Origin: an uncultured Coriobacteriaceae bacterium | GTDB taxonomy: Bacteria > Actinomycetota > Coriobacteriia > Coriobacteriales > Eggerthellaceae | Assembly: GCA_902768975.1 (NCBI GenBank) | Contig: CACXMZ010000002.1 | Location: forward strand, 186,001 to 250,000 | Direction of reading: 5' to 3' | DNA: 64,000 nucleotides | Shown: in pieces, positions 42,466 through 53,215 of the stretch | How positions within the stretch are numbered: the first letter of the stretch is position 1 | Layout of the letters: every line of letters starts with the position of its first letter | Notes under the pieces: generated by a model | What the model was told of the DNA's origin: nothing | Database searches by the model: none | What the model saw: the letters and a program-made list of their open reading frames with translations, nothing else | Translations under genes and position numbers: made by a program

Positions 42466-42481
42466 TGTTTCACGTGAAACA
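42466..42481. other. parS site 6
   Basis: Identical TGTTTCACGTGAAACA palindrome between rsmG and jag, about 835 bases from site 5. It is flanked by ACACCGC/GCGGTGT, which forms a hairpin with the left arm (42451-42471), so it may double as the terminator of jag. Confidence 0.93.
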
Positions 42482-42522
42482 TTTTGCAGACGCTGAAGAA
42501 ACGGCTGCTGCGGCGCTCGAGC

Positions 42523-43191
42523 CTAGTCGGGAATGACCACCACGTGGCGGCCGCCGCCTTCGCCTTCAGAAGCGGTAGAAACGCCGTCGAACTCACGAAG
42601 GGCAATGTGCACAATGCGACGCTCGTAAGGAGTCATGGGGCGCATCTTCACGCCGCGGTTTTGCGAAAGCGCGCGCTTGGCGGTAGAGAAAGCCAAGTTT
42701 TCGAGCTTCTGGCGCTGGCGGCCCTTGTAGCCTTCCACGTCCACAACAACCGGGTAGCGGAAGCCCATGGCGCGAGCCGTAATAGACGAAATGATGAACT
42801 GGAGCGCGTCCAGCGTCTTGCCGTGGCGCCCTATGAGCACCGCAAGGTCGTCGCCCGTAATGTCGAGGATAAGCTCACCTTCGTCGCCTTCGTATTCGTC
42901 GATGGTCACTTCGCCCAGCTCAAAATACTTCAGAATGTCTTCGAGGGCAGCAATGGCCGTGTCGGCGATCTGGTCGAGCTCTTCGTCTGAAACCGAAGGC
43001 TCGGCTTCACTGCCGGCGTCGTCTTCGGCGTCCTCTTCGTCCATGCCAGCATCTTCGGCGTCTTCGTCAGCTTCAGCTTCTTCGCCTTCGAACTCGTCGA
43101 TGTCTTCGGGCTCCGCTGCTTCAAAGACTTCGCTTGCGGCTTCAGCTTCTTCGTTTTCGGACGTTACTTCAGGATAGTACTCTTCGGTCAT
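42523..43191 (-). CDS. jag: Jag/KhpB-family RNA-binding protein
   Basis: A 222-residue protein. Residues 1-75 are extremely acidic (Glu/Asp/Ala). A KH domain follows with VLIGRHGKTLDALQFIIS (the GxxG loop IGRHGK), then an R3H domain ending MRPMTPYERRIVHIALREF. KhpB proteins bind RNA and influence cell division; the gene is next to yidC as in most Gram-positive origins. The standard N-terminal Jag_N domain is missing and replaced by the acidic tail. Confidence 0.93.
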   Translation of the reverse strand: MTEEYYPEVTSENEEAEAASEVFEAAEPEDIDEFEGEEAEADEDAEDAGMDEEDAEDDAGSEAEPSVSDEELDQIADTAIAALEDILKYFELGEVTIDEYEGDEGELILDITGDDLAVLIGRHGKTLDALQFIISSITARAMGFRYPVVVDVEGYKGRQRQKLENLAFSTAKRALSQNRGVKMRPMTPYERRIVHIALREFDGVSTASEGEGGGRHVVVIPD

Positions 43192-43260
43192 AGCAGACTC
43201 CTTCGTGTCGCGTTATTGCGTTATATACCAACAGCCCCGAGCGGGGCTGCAGCTTACCAA

Positions 43261-44049
43261 TTAGCGAGACTTCGTCGGGCGCTTCTTCTTGGCCTTGCGC
43301 GTTACGTCGACCCTGACGGGCTCGATGTCAATCATTTCTTCGGCCTTCTTTTCGTCGGCGGCCTTAAGCATACGCGTGGTAATCTGCTGCTGGGCCACAC
43401 CAATAAGCGACGAAACACCCCAGAACATGAGCACGCCGCCGGGCGAAGACCAACCAATGAACAGCATAAAGACCGACATAAAGGCCGAAATCATAAGCGT
43501 TTGCCTACGCTGCTGGGAATTAGGCGCATTGATCTGCTGGAGCACCATAGGCAAGAAGGTGGCGCCCGCAAACACTACCAGCAGAATGAGGTAGGGGATG
43601 AAGGCGTTTACGCTCACGCCCAGCGCTTCAGCGGGGGAATAGGTGAGGTTTGGAACCAGGTTGTAGAATTCATAGTTACCTTCAGTAAGCCCATACTTTT
43701 CAATATAGGTAGGCATTTCACGAAGCACCTGGAAAAGTGCCATAAAAATAGGCATCTGCAAAAACAGCGGCAGGCAGCCCGCAATGGGGTTGAACTTGGC
43801 TTCCGCATAAAGCTTCTGCATTTCTTCCTGCTGACGCACGGGGTCGTCCGCAAACCTTTGCTGGACTTCCTGAATCTTGGGCTGGATTTTCTGCATCTGG
43901 TAAGACGACTTAATCTGCCCGCTCATAAGCGGAATGAGTGCGATACGGAACAATATGGTTACCAGGATAATAGCCATGCCCCAGTCACCTACGAAACCGT
44001 AAACAGCCTGAATACCCCAGAAGATAAATTCTTTAAATGCATCCCACAT
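43261..44049 (-). CDS. yidC: Membrane protein insertase YidC
   Basis: A 262-residue YidC1-type insertase with about five membrane segments. Signature: IILVTILFRIALIPLMSGQIKSSYQMQKIQPKIQEVQ truncated here to its centre RIALIPLMSGQIKSSYQM, where the arginine sits in the membrane groove; later QMPIFMALFQVLREMP and a basic tail RKAKKKRPTKSR that can touch the ribosome. There is no lipoprotein signal cysteine, unlike Bacillus SpoIIIJ. It inserts membrane proteins with or without SecYEG. 45 bases upstream lies yidD. Confidence 0.94.
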   Translation of the reverse strand: MWDAFKEFIFWGIQAVYGFVGDWGMAIILVTILFRIALIPLMSGQIKSSYQMQKIQPKIQEVQQRFADDPVRQQEEMQKLYAEAKFNPIAGCLPLFLQMPIFMALFQVLREMPTYIEKYGLTEGNYEFYNLVPNLTYSPAEALGVSVNAFIPYLILLVVFAGATFLPMVLQQINAPNSQQRRQTLMISAFMSVFMLFIGWSSPGGVLMFWGVSSLIGVAQQQITTRMLKAADEKKAEEMIDIEPVRVDVTRKAKKKRPTKSR

Positions 44050-44094
44050 AATTTATTATCCTCAACTAACTATAATATAGCACTTCTGCCTTGC

Positions 44095-44337
44095 CTATGG
44101 AACCGGGTCGTAACCATGTGGCCCACCTGGCCTGCAGCGCAGAATACGCTTTGCGGTCAACGAAAAACCTTTGAAGAAACCGTACTTACTAAACGCCTCA
44201 ACCCCATACTGGGAACACGTCGGTTCAAAGCGGCATGAGGAAGGGAAGTGGGGAGACAGAACTACCTGATAGCAGCGAATGAAGAAAACAGCCACCTGAG
44301 CTGGTATTTTCTTCACTATGTTAACCAACTGCTGCAT
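44095..44337 (-). CDS. yidD: Membrane protein insertion efficiency factor YidD
   Basis: An 80-residue DUF37 protein: FFIRCYQVVLSPHFPSSCRF, then PTCSQYGVEAFSKYGFFKG and a final RCRPGGPHGYDPVP. The three cysteines and RCxPxxxxGxDP end are diagnostic. It assists YidC/Sec-dependent insertion at the inner membrane face. One base separates its start from the rnpA stop. Confidence 0.94.
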   Translation of the reverse strand: MQQLVNIVKKIPAQVAVFFIRCYQVVLSPHFPSSCRFEPTCSQYGVEAFSKYGFFKGFSLTAKRILRCRPGGPHGYDPVP

Positions 44338-44338
44338 A

Positions 44339-44680
44339 CTATGAGTTACAATCCCTTAAGTACCCCTGCAAAAGTTTTTCGGCCTGTTCACGAACTTTAC
44401 TATACATCTGCTCCGTCGTGGCACGCTTTGCAACAAATACCACATCGAAACCGTCCCACGGACCACCCAGGTTCCGTGCAATTTCGCGCATGCGGCGCTT
44501 TGCTTGGTTTCGCCACACCGCATTGCCACTTTTTTTGCCGGCTACAAAAGCAACACGACCACGAGGGTCGTGCGTACTTTCGTGAGCTTGTACCAGCAAA
44601 GTAATAGCCTGACCATTCAGACGCTTACCCGTGGCAAATATGCGCGAGATTTCTGTGCTGGACTTTATTGTTTCCAACAC
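44339..44680 (-). CDS. rnpA: Ribonuclease P protein component
   Basis: A 113-residue RnpA, the protein subunit of RNase P for 5' tRNA maturation. The RNR region reads KKSGNAVWRNQAKRRMREI, with V-W replacing the usual V-x-R-N-R/x-K-R core only in part (N-x-A-x-R-N-x-x-K-R-R retained). N-terminal TEISRIFATGKR is typical. 12 bases after rpmH, in the standard rpmH-rnpA order. Confidence 0.93.
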   Translation of the reverse strand: MLETIKSSTEISRIFATGKRLNGQAITLLVQAHESTHDPRGRVAFVAGKKSGNAVWRNQAKRRMREIARNLGGPWDGFDVVFVAKRATTEQMYSKVREQAEKLLQGYLRDCNS

Positions 44681-44692
44681 AAACCTGCCAAT

Positions 44693-44827
44693 CTACACGG
44701 CAAGACGCTTGCGGCCCTTTGCACGACGTGCTGCTAAAACAGCACGGCCGCCCTTAGTGGACATGCGCGCACGGAAACCGTGCACTTTGGCACGATGGCG
44801 CGTATTGGGTTGATATGTACGCTTCAT
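44693..44827 (-). CDS. rpmH: 50S ribosomal protein L34
   Basis: A 44-residue protein beginning [18 protein letters not shown], with [20 protein letters not shown]; this is L34. SD AAGGAG precedes the ATG. It has its own promoter at 44870-44898 and starts the leftward origin operon. Confidence 0.97.
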   Translation of the reverse strand: MKRTYQPNTRHRAKVHGFRARMSTKGGRAVLAARRAKGRKRLAV

Positions 44828-44869
44828 AGGTGTTTCTCCTTTTGCCTATCTTTTAAGAGTAACTTCCAA

Positions 44870-44898
44870 ATTGTATGAATGCTGAACAGGGAAGTCAA
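44870..44898 (-). promoter_or_regulatory. Promoter of rpmH
   Basis: On the minus strand: -35 TTGACT (44893-44898), 17-base spacer, -10 TACAAT (44870-44875). A leader of about 35 bases precedes rpmH. Confidence 0.75.
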
Positions 44899-45625
44899 GC
44901 ATTTTTATAGTATGTAGAATAATCTCCAAAGCTGCGCCGGCGGGGCTAGAAACGCAGCAGATCTAACGGCCTTTGCCGTGTAAGGCATAATCGCGCCATT
45001 CGTAACCAATACACTACGTTTTTCCACAAAAGCGGCGCGTTTTACGGTGGATAATGTTGAAAACCTATAAAAATGCCTTGTCGCACGGTGGAAAACTAGT
45101 TTCAATAAGTGCCCTACGACGAAAAACCGCAGGTAAAACAAGCCTTTTAGCATCACAAAAACCAGGGAAAAGAAATACACCCATCACAAGCGTTTGACCT
45201 GGGCTTTTATAATAATTATCTTCTGAATAACTAATGTTTTAGGAGCTTGTGCATAATGCGTTTTTGCAGTTCACAATGTATAAAAAGAAACCGGCACAAA
45301 ACAATGCTTCCATAGGAAAAATGAGGTCAAAAAATGCCCAGAATCTTAGAGTTTTCCGCAATAGCCATTAATAAAGTGCATTACTCTGTGAAATTCACTT
45401 ACCAAAATTCAGGGTTTTCCACTTTTTCTGAACAAAATGGGGAAAACTCTGAATTGGACAGAAAATCATTCGTGAATTTGCAGATTCACATTCCAAAAAT
45501 TACTTGAATTAGTCTGTACTTTTTTGAATATTGTGGTTAAATATACGGACTTAGCACAATTGCTCTCTAATTACACCATGAATTTAGCTGAATATTACTG
45601 AATCATTCCGTTGAAGGTGATTTAG
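44899..45625. other. Origin of replication region (oriC) with DnaA boxes
   Basis: About 730 AT-rich bases without genes between rpmH and the GHKL gene. DnaA-box-like sequences of the local form TTTTCCACA: 45020-45028 (+), 45046-45054 (- , TTATCCACC), 45087-45095 (-), 45352-45360 (+, TTTTCCGCA), 45415-45423 (+, TTTTCCACT). A further box lies at 45673-45681 (-). The stretch 45180-45620 is the most AT-rich and could be the unwinding element. Position and boxes support oriC; a second cluster lies between dnaA and dnaN. Confidence 0.75.
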
Positions 45626-45715
45626 CTGGTTTACCAGGAAGAACAGAAACAAGATTTTCGCTCATCTGCACCTGCGGAAAACTTTGACTATAGCTATGTT
45701 ACTCAAAGTGCACGC

Positions 45716-46393
45716 GTGGCAGTTTACGACGACATGAAGATGGCGCCCCGCGTTATTAAAGTAGATCCTGCACCCACCAACGACTTTATTGAACACCTTG
45801 CAACATGCATTAACGAACAGCGCCAGGCCCTGGGTGGGGCTATCCCATACACAGCCGTTCGTGAAGTAGCCGAAAATTTCATTCACGCGCGCTTCAAGGA
45901 AATAGTGGTTTCGATTTTTGACGGGGGCAACACTATCCGCTTTTGCGACCAGGGCCCCGGCATAGTCAATAAAGACCAGGCGGTAAAACCCGGTTTCACT
46001 TCTGCCGTCGAACCTATGAAGGACTATATTCGCGGAGTAGGATCGGGCCTGCCATTGGTTAAGGAATATCTGGAAGTTTCCCAGGGCACTATTACCATCG
46101 AAGATAATATGGGAAACGGTACCGTGGTAACTATTTCGCTTAACCAGGCAAAACCCGCAATGGAAGCTCCTGTTATAGTTCCACCCTTAACCCAACGCGA
46201 ACATGATGCACTTCTCTTTTTCAAGAGCGAAGGCGCTGTTGGTAACAAGGAACTTATGGAATATCTTTCTATTGCAGCATCGAGTTCCCATGCGGTCCTA
46301 CGCCGTCTTGAAGAATACGGCCTTATTGAAAAAAGTTACAAATCAAAACGCATCCTTACCGACCTGGGTGCTGCTGTGGCCCAGCAAATCTAA
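45716..46393 (+). CDS. GHKL ATPase/winged-helix regulator next to oriC
   Basis: A 225-residue protein from GTG 45716. The first ~150 residues are a histidine-kinase-type ATPase: N box VREVAENFIHARF, G1 box FCDQGPGI, G2 box GVGSGLPLVKEYL, then GNGTVVTISL. The last ~70 residues form a winged helix (NKELMEYLSIAASSSHAVLRRL). There is no phospho-accepting histidine domain, so it looks like an anti-sigma/ATP-switch coupled to DNA binding. The frame is open upstream to 45626 with protein-like sequence, and a CTG there has the SD GAAGGTGA (45613-45620), so the true start may be earlier. Directly upstream of dnaA. Confidence 0.82.
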   Translation: MAVYDDMKMAPRVIKVDPAPTNDFIEHLATCINEQRQALGGAIPYTAVREVAENFIHARFKEIVVSIFDGGNTIRFCDQGPGIVNKDQAVKPGFTSAVEPMKDYIRGVGSGLPLVKEYLEVSQGTITIEDNMGNGTVVTISLNQAKPAMEAPVIVPPLTQREHDALLFFKSEGAVGNKELMEYLSIAASSSHAVLRRLEEYGLIEKSYKSKRILTDLGAAVAQQI

Positions 46394-46406
46394 ACAAGAA
46401 ATCCAG

Positions 46407-46415
46407 TTTTCCACA
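46407..46415 (+). promoter_or_regulatory. DnaA box in the dnaA leader
   Basis: TTTTCCACA 64 bases before dnaA. A -10-like TACACT (46430-46435) lies 17 bases downstream of it, so DnaA bound here would cover the -35 region and could repress its own gene. Confidence 0.5.
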
Positions 46416-46478
46416 CCCTTAAATCTTGCTACACTACAGGGACACTTATTCTGTTGTTCTTTAAGGATTTAAGAGACT

Positions 46479-47951
46479 ATGCCTGCCGACAAATACACTC
46501 AGCTTTGGGAAGAAACATGGAACCGCGTGCGTTCCTATAACAATATAGACGCTGAACAAGTTAATGCTTTCTTTTCACGCCTCCAGCCACAGGCCTTCAG
46601 CGAAGGCTTTCTTATGCTTACGGCTGACACAGATTTTATTAAAAAGTGGGTCGAAACAAACTATTCGCATCTTATTAAGCAGGCCTTAGAAGAACAATAT
46701 GGGGTACCTTTCACTGTTGCTATTGAAGTACATGAAAGTGCACCATATGCTCCGGTAGTTAATAACACACCAATTAATACCCCAGTTCAGAGCACTCAAA
46801 ATACCCCTTTAAATACCTCACCAGTGCATGAAATAAACCATGAAGGGGTAGTGACACATAATTCAACGAAAGAAATTCCATCCCATGTTGGCAATACAGA
46901 TAATGCACTTATTTCAGAATATAGTTTCGACAATTTTGTCGTGGGAGAATCTAACCGTTACGCCTATTCCATGGCTTTAAGTGTGGCCGAAAACCCAGGG
47001 CTTACTCACCTTAATCCTTTGTTTATTTATGGTAAAAGTGGCTTAGGTAAAACACATTTACTTCGTGCTATTCAAAATTATGTTGCTCTTAATTATTCAA
47101 CTATGAAAACGATATACGTAGATAGCACAGAACTGGTTAACGACTATACCAATGCGGCTATTCGTGGTGGCGGGAAAGAATACAACATTTTTATGCAGCG
47201 CTACATGGACGCCGATATTGTTTTTATTGATGATGTTCAAAACCTTCAAGGTAAAGATGAAACATTAAATGCAGTATTTCAAATTTTTAAGCACTTAACC
47301 GATCGTGGTAAACAAGTTGTTCTTTCCGCAGACCGTTCCCCTAAAAACCTTTCAATAGACCCGCGCCTTCAATCGCGTTTTAATCAAGGAACTCCTTGCG
47401 ACATTCAAGCTCCAGAAATGGAAACAAAGCTTGGAATTATTAAGCAATACATTGAAGATTACAAAACAAAAAGCCAATTTACCTTTGAATTAAGCCCTGA
47501 AATACAAGAGTATGTCGCTCAAATTTCTGGATCAAATATTCGTGAATTAAAAAGTGCTATCAATAGAATTATTCTCTACAGCCATAGTATGGGAAAAACA
47601 ACTATTAGTATTGAAGAAGTTTCCCAACTATTAAAGGACCATTTTAGTGGTGGACCAAGTAGAAGAATTCAAGTAAGCGACATTCAAAATGCCGTCGAAG
47701 AATTCTTCCATATTAGTCATGCAGACTTAATTGGTTCTAAACGGTCGGCAAATATTTCTCATGCAAGGCAAGTGGCCGTATATTTATGCCGCACTATGAT
47801 AGATATTCCTTTTACTTCCATTGGTAAAGAGTTTGGTAATAGGGACCACACCACTATTATGTATGGGGTTACTCAAATTGAAGAAAAGTGTAAAGAAAGC
47901 CAGGAATTAAACGAAGAAATTGAAATAATAAAAAAGATGATTATGGAGTAA
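46479..47951 (+). CDS. dnaA: Chromosomal replication initiator DnaA
   Basis: A 490-residue DnaA. Domain I (residues 1-80) includes FIKKWVETNYSHLI; a Asn/Thr/Pro-rich linker follows; domain III has Walker A GKSGLGKTHLLRAI and Walker B VFIDDVQNLQGKDET; domain IV ends in FGNRDHTTIMYG, the DnaA-box-recognition signature. SD is a weak AAGGAT; ATG 46479. Leucine and lysine codons are strongly AT-biased in comparison with gyrB. Confidence 0.97.
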   Translation: MPADKYTQLWEETWNRVRSYNNIDAEQVNAFFSRLQPQAFSEGFLMLTADTDFIKKWVETNYSHLIKQALEEQYGVPFTVAIEVHESAPYAPVVNNTPINTPVQSTQNTPLNTSPVHEINHEGVVTHNSTKEIPSHVGNTDNALISEYSFDNFVVGESNRYAYSMALSVAENPGLTHLNPLFIYGKSGLGKTHLLRAIQNYVALNYSTMKTIYVDSTELVNDYTNAAIRGGGKEYNIFMQRYMDADIVFIDDVQNLQGKDETLNAVFQIFKHLTDRGKQVVLSADRSPKNLSIDPRLQSRFNQGTPCDIQAPEMETKLGIIKQYIEDYKTKSQFTFELSPEIQEYVAQISGSNIRELKSAINRIILYSHSMGKTTISIEEVSQLLKDHFSGGPSRRIQVSDIQNAVEEFFHISHADLIGSKRSANISHARQVAVYLCRTMIDIPFTSIGKEFGNRDHTTIMYGVTQIEEKCKESQELNEEIEIIKKMIME

Positions 47952-48180
47952 AACTCGCTAAAGTGGAAAAGTTGATTAAGAGTAGGTAAAAAGGTGTGTA
48001 AAAATAAGTAAAGAAGTGGAAAGATATTTTTTACAATAAAAGGGTGTTGAAAGTAGAAACAAATTTTAAGAAAGTTTTCAAACTGTAAATTAATACTCTG
48101 AACTGGTAAAAGATTAATTATTAAAGTTTTCCACAGCACTTATTATTACTACTATTTAAAATATATAAAGGAGAAAGAGA
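47952..48180. other. dnaA-dnaN spacer with DnaA boxes
   Basis: A 229-base AT-rich spacer with box-like sequences at 47962-47970 (minus, TTTTCCACT) and 48127-48135 (plus, TTTTCCACA). It may be a second part of a bipartite origin, as in Bacillus, and contains the dnaN SD GGAGAAAG. Confidence 0.6.
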
Positions 48181-49275
48181 ATGAAATTTAGTATCAACCA
48201 ATCTGAATTAAATTCTGTATTAGGAGTTGTTTCAAAAGGAGCAGCAACTCGTTCAACTCTTCCTATCCTTTCCGGTATTTTAATTAAAGCTTCTCAAGGT
48301 ACCCTTACTTTAGAAGCAACCGACATGGATCAATCCATTCGTTGTTCTACCGCTGCCTTAATTGAAGAAGATGGTGAAACCGTAGTACCTGCACGTCTTC
48401 TTTCAGACGTTATTAAAAATTTACCCGACGCAGCTATTCATTTCACTTATTCAGACGACTCAGCAACCATTATTTGTGACACATCTTCATTCTCTTTAAA
48501 AACCCTCGACGCAGAAGATTTCCCCGGATTTCCTGAAATAGAAGAAGTTTCTTCCATTAATCTTCCTTTTAAGTCTTTTTCAACGCTGGTAAAAAGAATT
48601 GCTCGCGTGGTTTCGCGCGACGATTCGAGGCCCATCCTTTCTGGTGTATTAATTGAAGTTCAAGACGGTGTTTTAAAAATGGTTGCTACTGACTCTTACC
48701 GTCTTGCTTTAGAAGAAATACCAGTAGATCAAACTAATTCAGAATTTTCTGCTGTTATTTCCGGTTCCTTCTTAATTGATTTAGCTTCACTTTCACCTGA
48801 ATACGAAACTATCGAATTAGCACTTTCTGAAAATCAAATAATTGCCCGTTATGGAAATTACACCTTTATTAATAGGCGTATTGAAGGAAATTATCCAAAC
48901 TATAAACAATTACTTCCTGAATCTACGACCACCCAAGTAAGTTTTTCAACTAAGCAGATTTTGGATGCCGCGAAGCGCGTAAGTTTGGTAAGTAATAATA
49001 CTTCTCCAATTCGCCTAGATATTCATTCAGCTTCCCAAACAACACAACTTTCTTCGACAACTCAAGATCTTGGTGCAGCTCAGGAAACTATTTCTTCCAC
49101 TATTGAAGGTGAGGACGTACAAATTGCCTTTAATGCTCATTATTTAATTGATGGTCTTACTTCTTTTACCGACAAAGAAGTTCAGCTCGATCTTCAAGGT
49201 GGGGTTAAACCAGGTATTTTTAAGTCAAAAGAAGGTAGTTTTATATATCTTATTATGCCTGTTCGCCTTTCATAA
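48181..49275 (+). CDS. dnaN: DNA polymerase III beta sliding clamp
   Basis: A 364-residue clamp with three repeated domains. Features: start MKFSINQSELNSVLGVVSKG, then RSTLPILSGILIKA, RVVSRDDSRPILSGVLIEV and the C-terminal FIYLIMPVRLS, which forms the client-binding cleft end M-P-x-R-L. Strong AT bias in third codon positions. Follows dnaA and precedes recF by 3 bases. Confidence 0.97.
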   Translation: MKFSINQSELNSVLGVVSKGAATRSTLPILSGILIKASQGTLTLEATDMDQSIRCSTAALIEEDGETVVPARLLSDVIKNLPDAAIHFTYSDDSATIICDTSSFSLKTLDAEDFPGFPEIEEVSSINLPFKSFSTLVKRIARVVSRDDSRPILSGVLIEVQDGVLKMVATDSYRLALEEIPVDQTNSEFSAVISGSFLIDLASLSPEYETIELALSENQIIARYGNYTFINRRIEGNYPNYKQLLPESTTTQVSFSTKQILDAAKRVSLVSNNTSPIRLDIHSASQTTQLSSTTQDLGAAQETISSTIEGEDVQIAFNAHYLIDGLTSFTDKEVQLDLQGGVKPGIFKSKEGSFIYLIMPVRLS

Positions 49276-49278
49276 TTT

Positions 49279-50439
49279 ATGGTTGAAAACAATCCACAAC
49301 AGGCCCAACAATTAAAAATTACAGCACTTTCGCTGAATAATTTTCGTAACTATAAAAGTCTTAAGCTTCAGACTTTAGGTGATCTTTCCATTTTTGTCGG
49401 TGAAAATGCCATTGGTAAAACCAGCATTATTGAAGCCATTCAATTAATGACAGAACTTCAGTCGTTTCGCGCAACACATGCAAGCGAACTTATTAATTGG
49501 GGAGCAGAAGAAGCAAGCGTAGTGGTTGATATTTCAGACGGTGAACGCCAACTGGAAGAACAACTCATTGTTCAAAACAATAAGCGTCAATATTTATTTC
49601 AGGGAAAATCGAAACGAATTCAAGATTTAAAAGGTCTTTTACCAGCGGTGGTTTTTACACCCGATAATCTCGATTTAGTAAAAGGGTCGTATTCTAAACG
49701 CCGCGATGCTCTTGATAATTTAGGGGTACAGCTATCGAAGAATTTTTATACCGTCCGTGCCGACTATCAAAAGCTTATTAAGCAGAAAAACCAAGCACTT
49801 AAAGATGAAGCTGACCAGGCCTTTATTGAAAGCTTAAATGAAGTCCTTGTTAAAGTAGGGGTGCAATACATTATGTTGCGCTTTGCCCTTCTTGAATCCT
49901 TCTACCCCTATTTAAAACAATACTATCAAGGTATAACCGACGGAAAAGAAGATGTTTCACTTCAATACGAACTTTCATGGAGTGAAAAATATATAAGTGA
50001 GTTTTCCCAGGTAAATAAGGATGAATTAATTCAAAACTTCACTGAAGCACTTGAAGAACATATTGAAAAAGAACGAGAATCCAAGCGTTGTAAAATTGGT
50101 CCCCAAGCCGACCATATCGACTTTTTTATAAAACCAGTTGCTGTACAAGATTTCCGAAACGCAAGTATTTATGCCAGCCAGGGGCAGCAGCGTTCGGTGG
50201 TGCTTGCTTTTAAGATGGCCGAACTTAAAACCATCCAAGAAATTATTCATCAGAAGCCGGTGCTTTTATTAGATGATGTTATGAGTGAACTCGACGAAGC
50301 ACGCCGCAGTATGTTTATGGAACTTATTCAAGGCGACATTCAAACCTTTATTACCACTACCAACCTGGCATACTTTAATGATTCTATAATTAAGCAGGCA
50401 GACATCTACACGCTTCCTTTCGAAGGTGCGCAAGAGTGA
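49279..50439 (+). CDS. recF: DNA replication and repair protein RecF
   Basis: A 386-residue SMC-like ATPase that loads RecA at gaps. Start ATG 49279 is 3 bases after dnaN. LNNFRNYKSLKL is the RecF N-terminal signature; Walker A GENAIGKTSIIEAI; the ABC-type signature is YASQGQQRSVVLAFKMAEL; Walker B is PVLLLDDVMSELDEARR. The end overlaps the DUF721 gene by 4 bases. Confidence 0.96.
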   Translation: MVENNPQQAQQLKITALSLNNFRNYKSLKLQTLGDLSIFVGENAIGKTSIIEAIQLMTELQSFRATHASELINWGAEEASVVVDISDGERQLEEQLIVQNNKRQYLFQGKSKRIQDLKGLLPAVVFTPDNLDLVKGSYSKRRDALDNLGVQLSKNFYTVRADYQKLIKQKNQALKDEADQAFIESLNEVLVKVGVQYIMLRFALLESFYPYLKQYYQGITDGKEDVSLQYELSWSEKYISEFSQVNKDELIQNFTEALEEHIEKERESKRCKIGPQADHIDFFIKPVAVQDFRNASIYASQGQQRSVVLAFKMAELKTIQEIIHQKPVLLLDDVMSELDEARRSMFMELIQGDIQTFITTTNLAYFNDSIIKQADIYTLPFEGAQE

Positions 50440-50939
50440 AAAAGATTTCGGGACATATAGGGCAGTCGTTTATTGCGGATGAAGAACAGGCTATTAAAAT
50501 TCGTAAGGCCATTCGCGCGGGTGAAGTGCGCCGTATTTGGGAAGAGCTGGTAGAAGACTATATTTTGGAGCACACGAATGGTGTGTATATCCTTAATGAA
50601 GACGGTAAGTGCATTATGAAGGTGTATGTGGATGAAAGCATTTATGCGTCTGAGTTAAATAATCGCCGCGAACTTATCCAGCTCCTTTGCAATGAACGCT
50701 TCGGCGAAGTGATCGATGAATTTCAAATTTATATTTCTTACGGCAATATGAAAAAGGTGTATCCCTTCAGGAAGGCCGCTGAAGAAGAGCCCGACAAATT
50801 GCCTGCGGTGCCCCTTTCCGCACAAGAAAAAGAAGGTGTTGAACAGTCCAGTTCGGTCATTCAAAACGAGCGGCTGCGTGAAAAGTTCAAAGAGGCGATG
50901 ATTGCCGACCTGGAATGGAAAAAGGGCAATCCGCAATAA
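50436..50939 (+). CDS. DUF721/DciA-family protein
   Basis: A 167-residue protein with a GTG start overlapping recF. The central KVYVDESIYASELNNRRELI followed by QIYISYGNMK is the DUF721 pattern, related to the KH-like helicase-loading factor DciA. In Actinobacteria the gene always sits between recF and gyrB. The C-terminal Glu-rich tail ends ADLEWKKGNPQ. A helicase-operating role is likely by homology, not shown here. Confidence 0.85.
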   Translation: MKKISGHIGQSFIADEEQAIKIRKAIRAGEVRRIWEELVEDYILEHTNGVYILNEDGKCIMKVYVDESIYASELNNRRELIQLLCNERFGEVIDEFQIYISYGNMKKVYPFRKAAEEEPDKLPAVPLSAQEKEGVEQSSSVIQNERLREKFKEAMIADLEWKKGNPQ

Positions 50940-51025
50940 AAATGTATATTTATATATTTTTCTCCCGCCAGAACGCCTCTAAATGCGCTTAAATCGTGCA
51001 TTTTTCAAGACTTTGTGCAGTATTC

Positions 51026-51053
51026 TTGAGCCGTACCCAATATATGGTAGAAT
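51026..51053 (+). promoter_or_regulatory. Promoter of gyrB
   Basis: -35 TTGAGC (51026-51031), 16-base spacer, -10 TAGAAT (51048-51053), about 60 bases before the gyrB GTG. It marks a new transcript after the DUF721 gene. Confidence 0.6.
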
Positions 51054-51110
51054 ACATTAGTTGCCTAAAAAGGCATATTTTGCCTGATAAAACGCAGAAA
51101 AAGGAGCTAA

Positions 51111-53051
<1,941 letters not shown>

Positions 53052-53052
53052 T

Positions 53053-53205
53053 TCCGCCGTTCTTGCGAACGGCGGACTAGCCGCCGCTGCGAAACAACTA
53101 CGCACCCCATCTTGCCCCTTGTTTTGCAGCTCGCGTACCCAAGTACGCTTCACCGCAAAGGCGGGGCAATATGGGGCACGGATTTGTTTCTCGCTGACTT
53201 AAGCC
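53053..53205 (+). repeat. Structured intergenic element, copy 2 (between gyrB and gyrA)
   Basis: Begins 2 bases after the gyrB stop. Hairpin TCCGCCGTTC (53053-53062)/GAACGGCGGA (53067-53076); then outer GAAACAA (53091-53097)/TTGTTTC (53184-53190), CCCCAT (53105-53110)/ATGGGG (53171-53176), TTGCCCC (53112-53118)/GGGGCAA (53163-53169), inner GCGTAC (53133-53138)/GTACGC (53143-53148). Same order of conserved blocks as copies 1 and 3. Confidence 0.85.
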
Positions 53206-53215
53206 AAACCAGCGA

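Noticed and set aside
44905-45180. 91-codon minus-strand frame inside oriC
   Set aside because: Phe/Val/Leu-rich chance frame over DnaA boxes, no SD, not kept as a gene.
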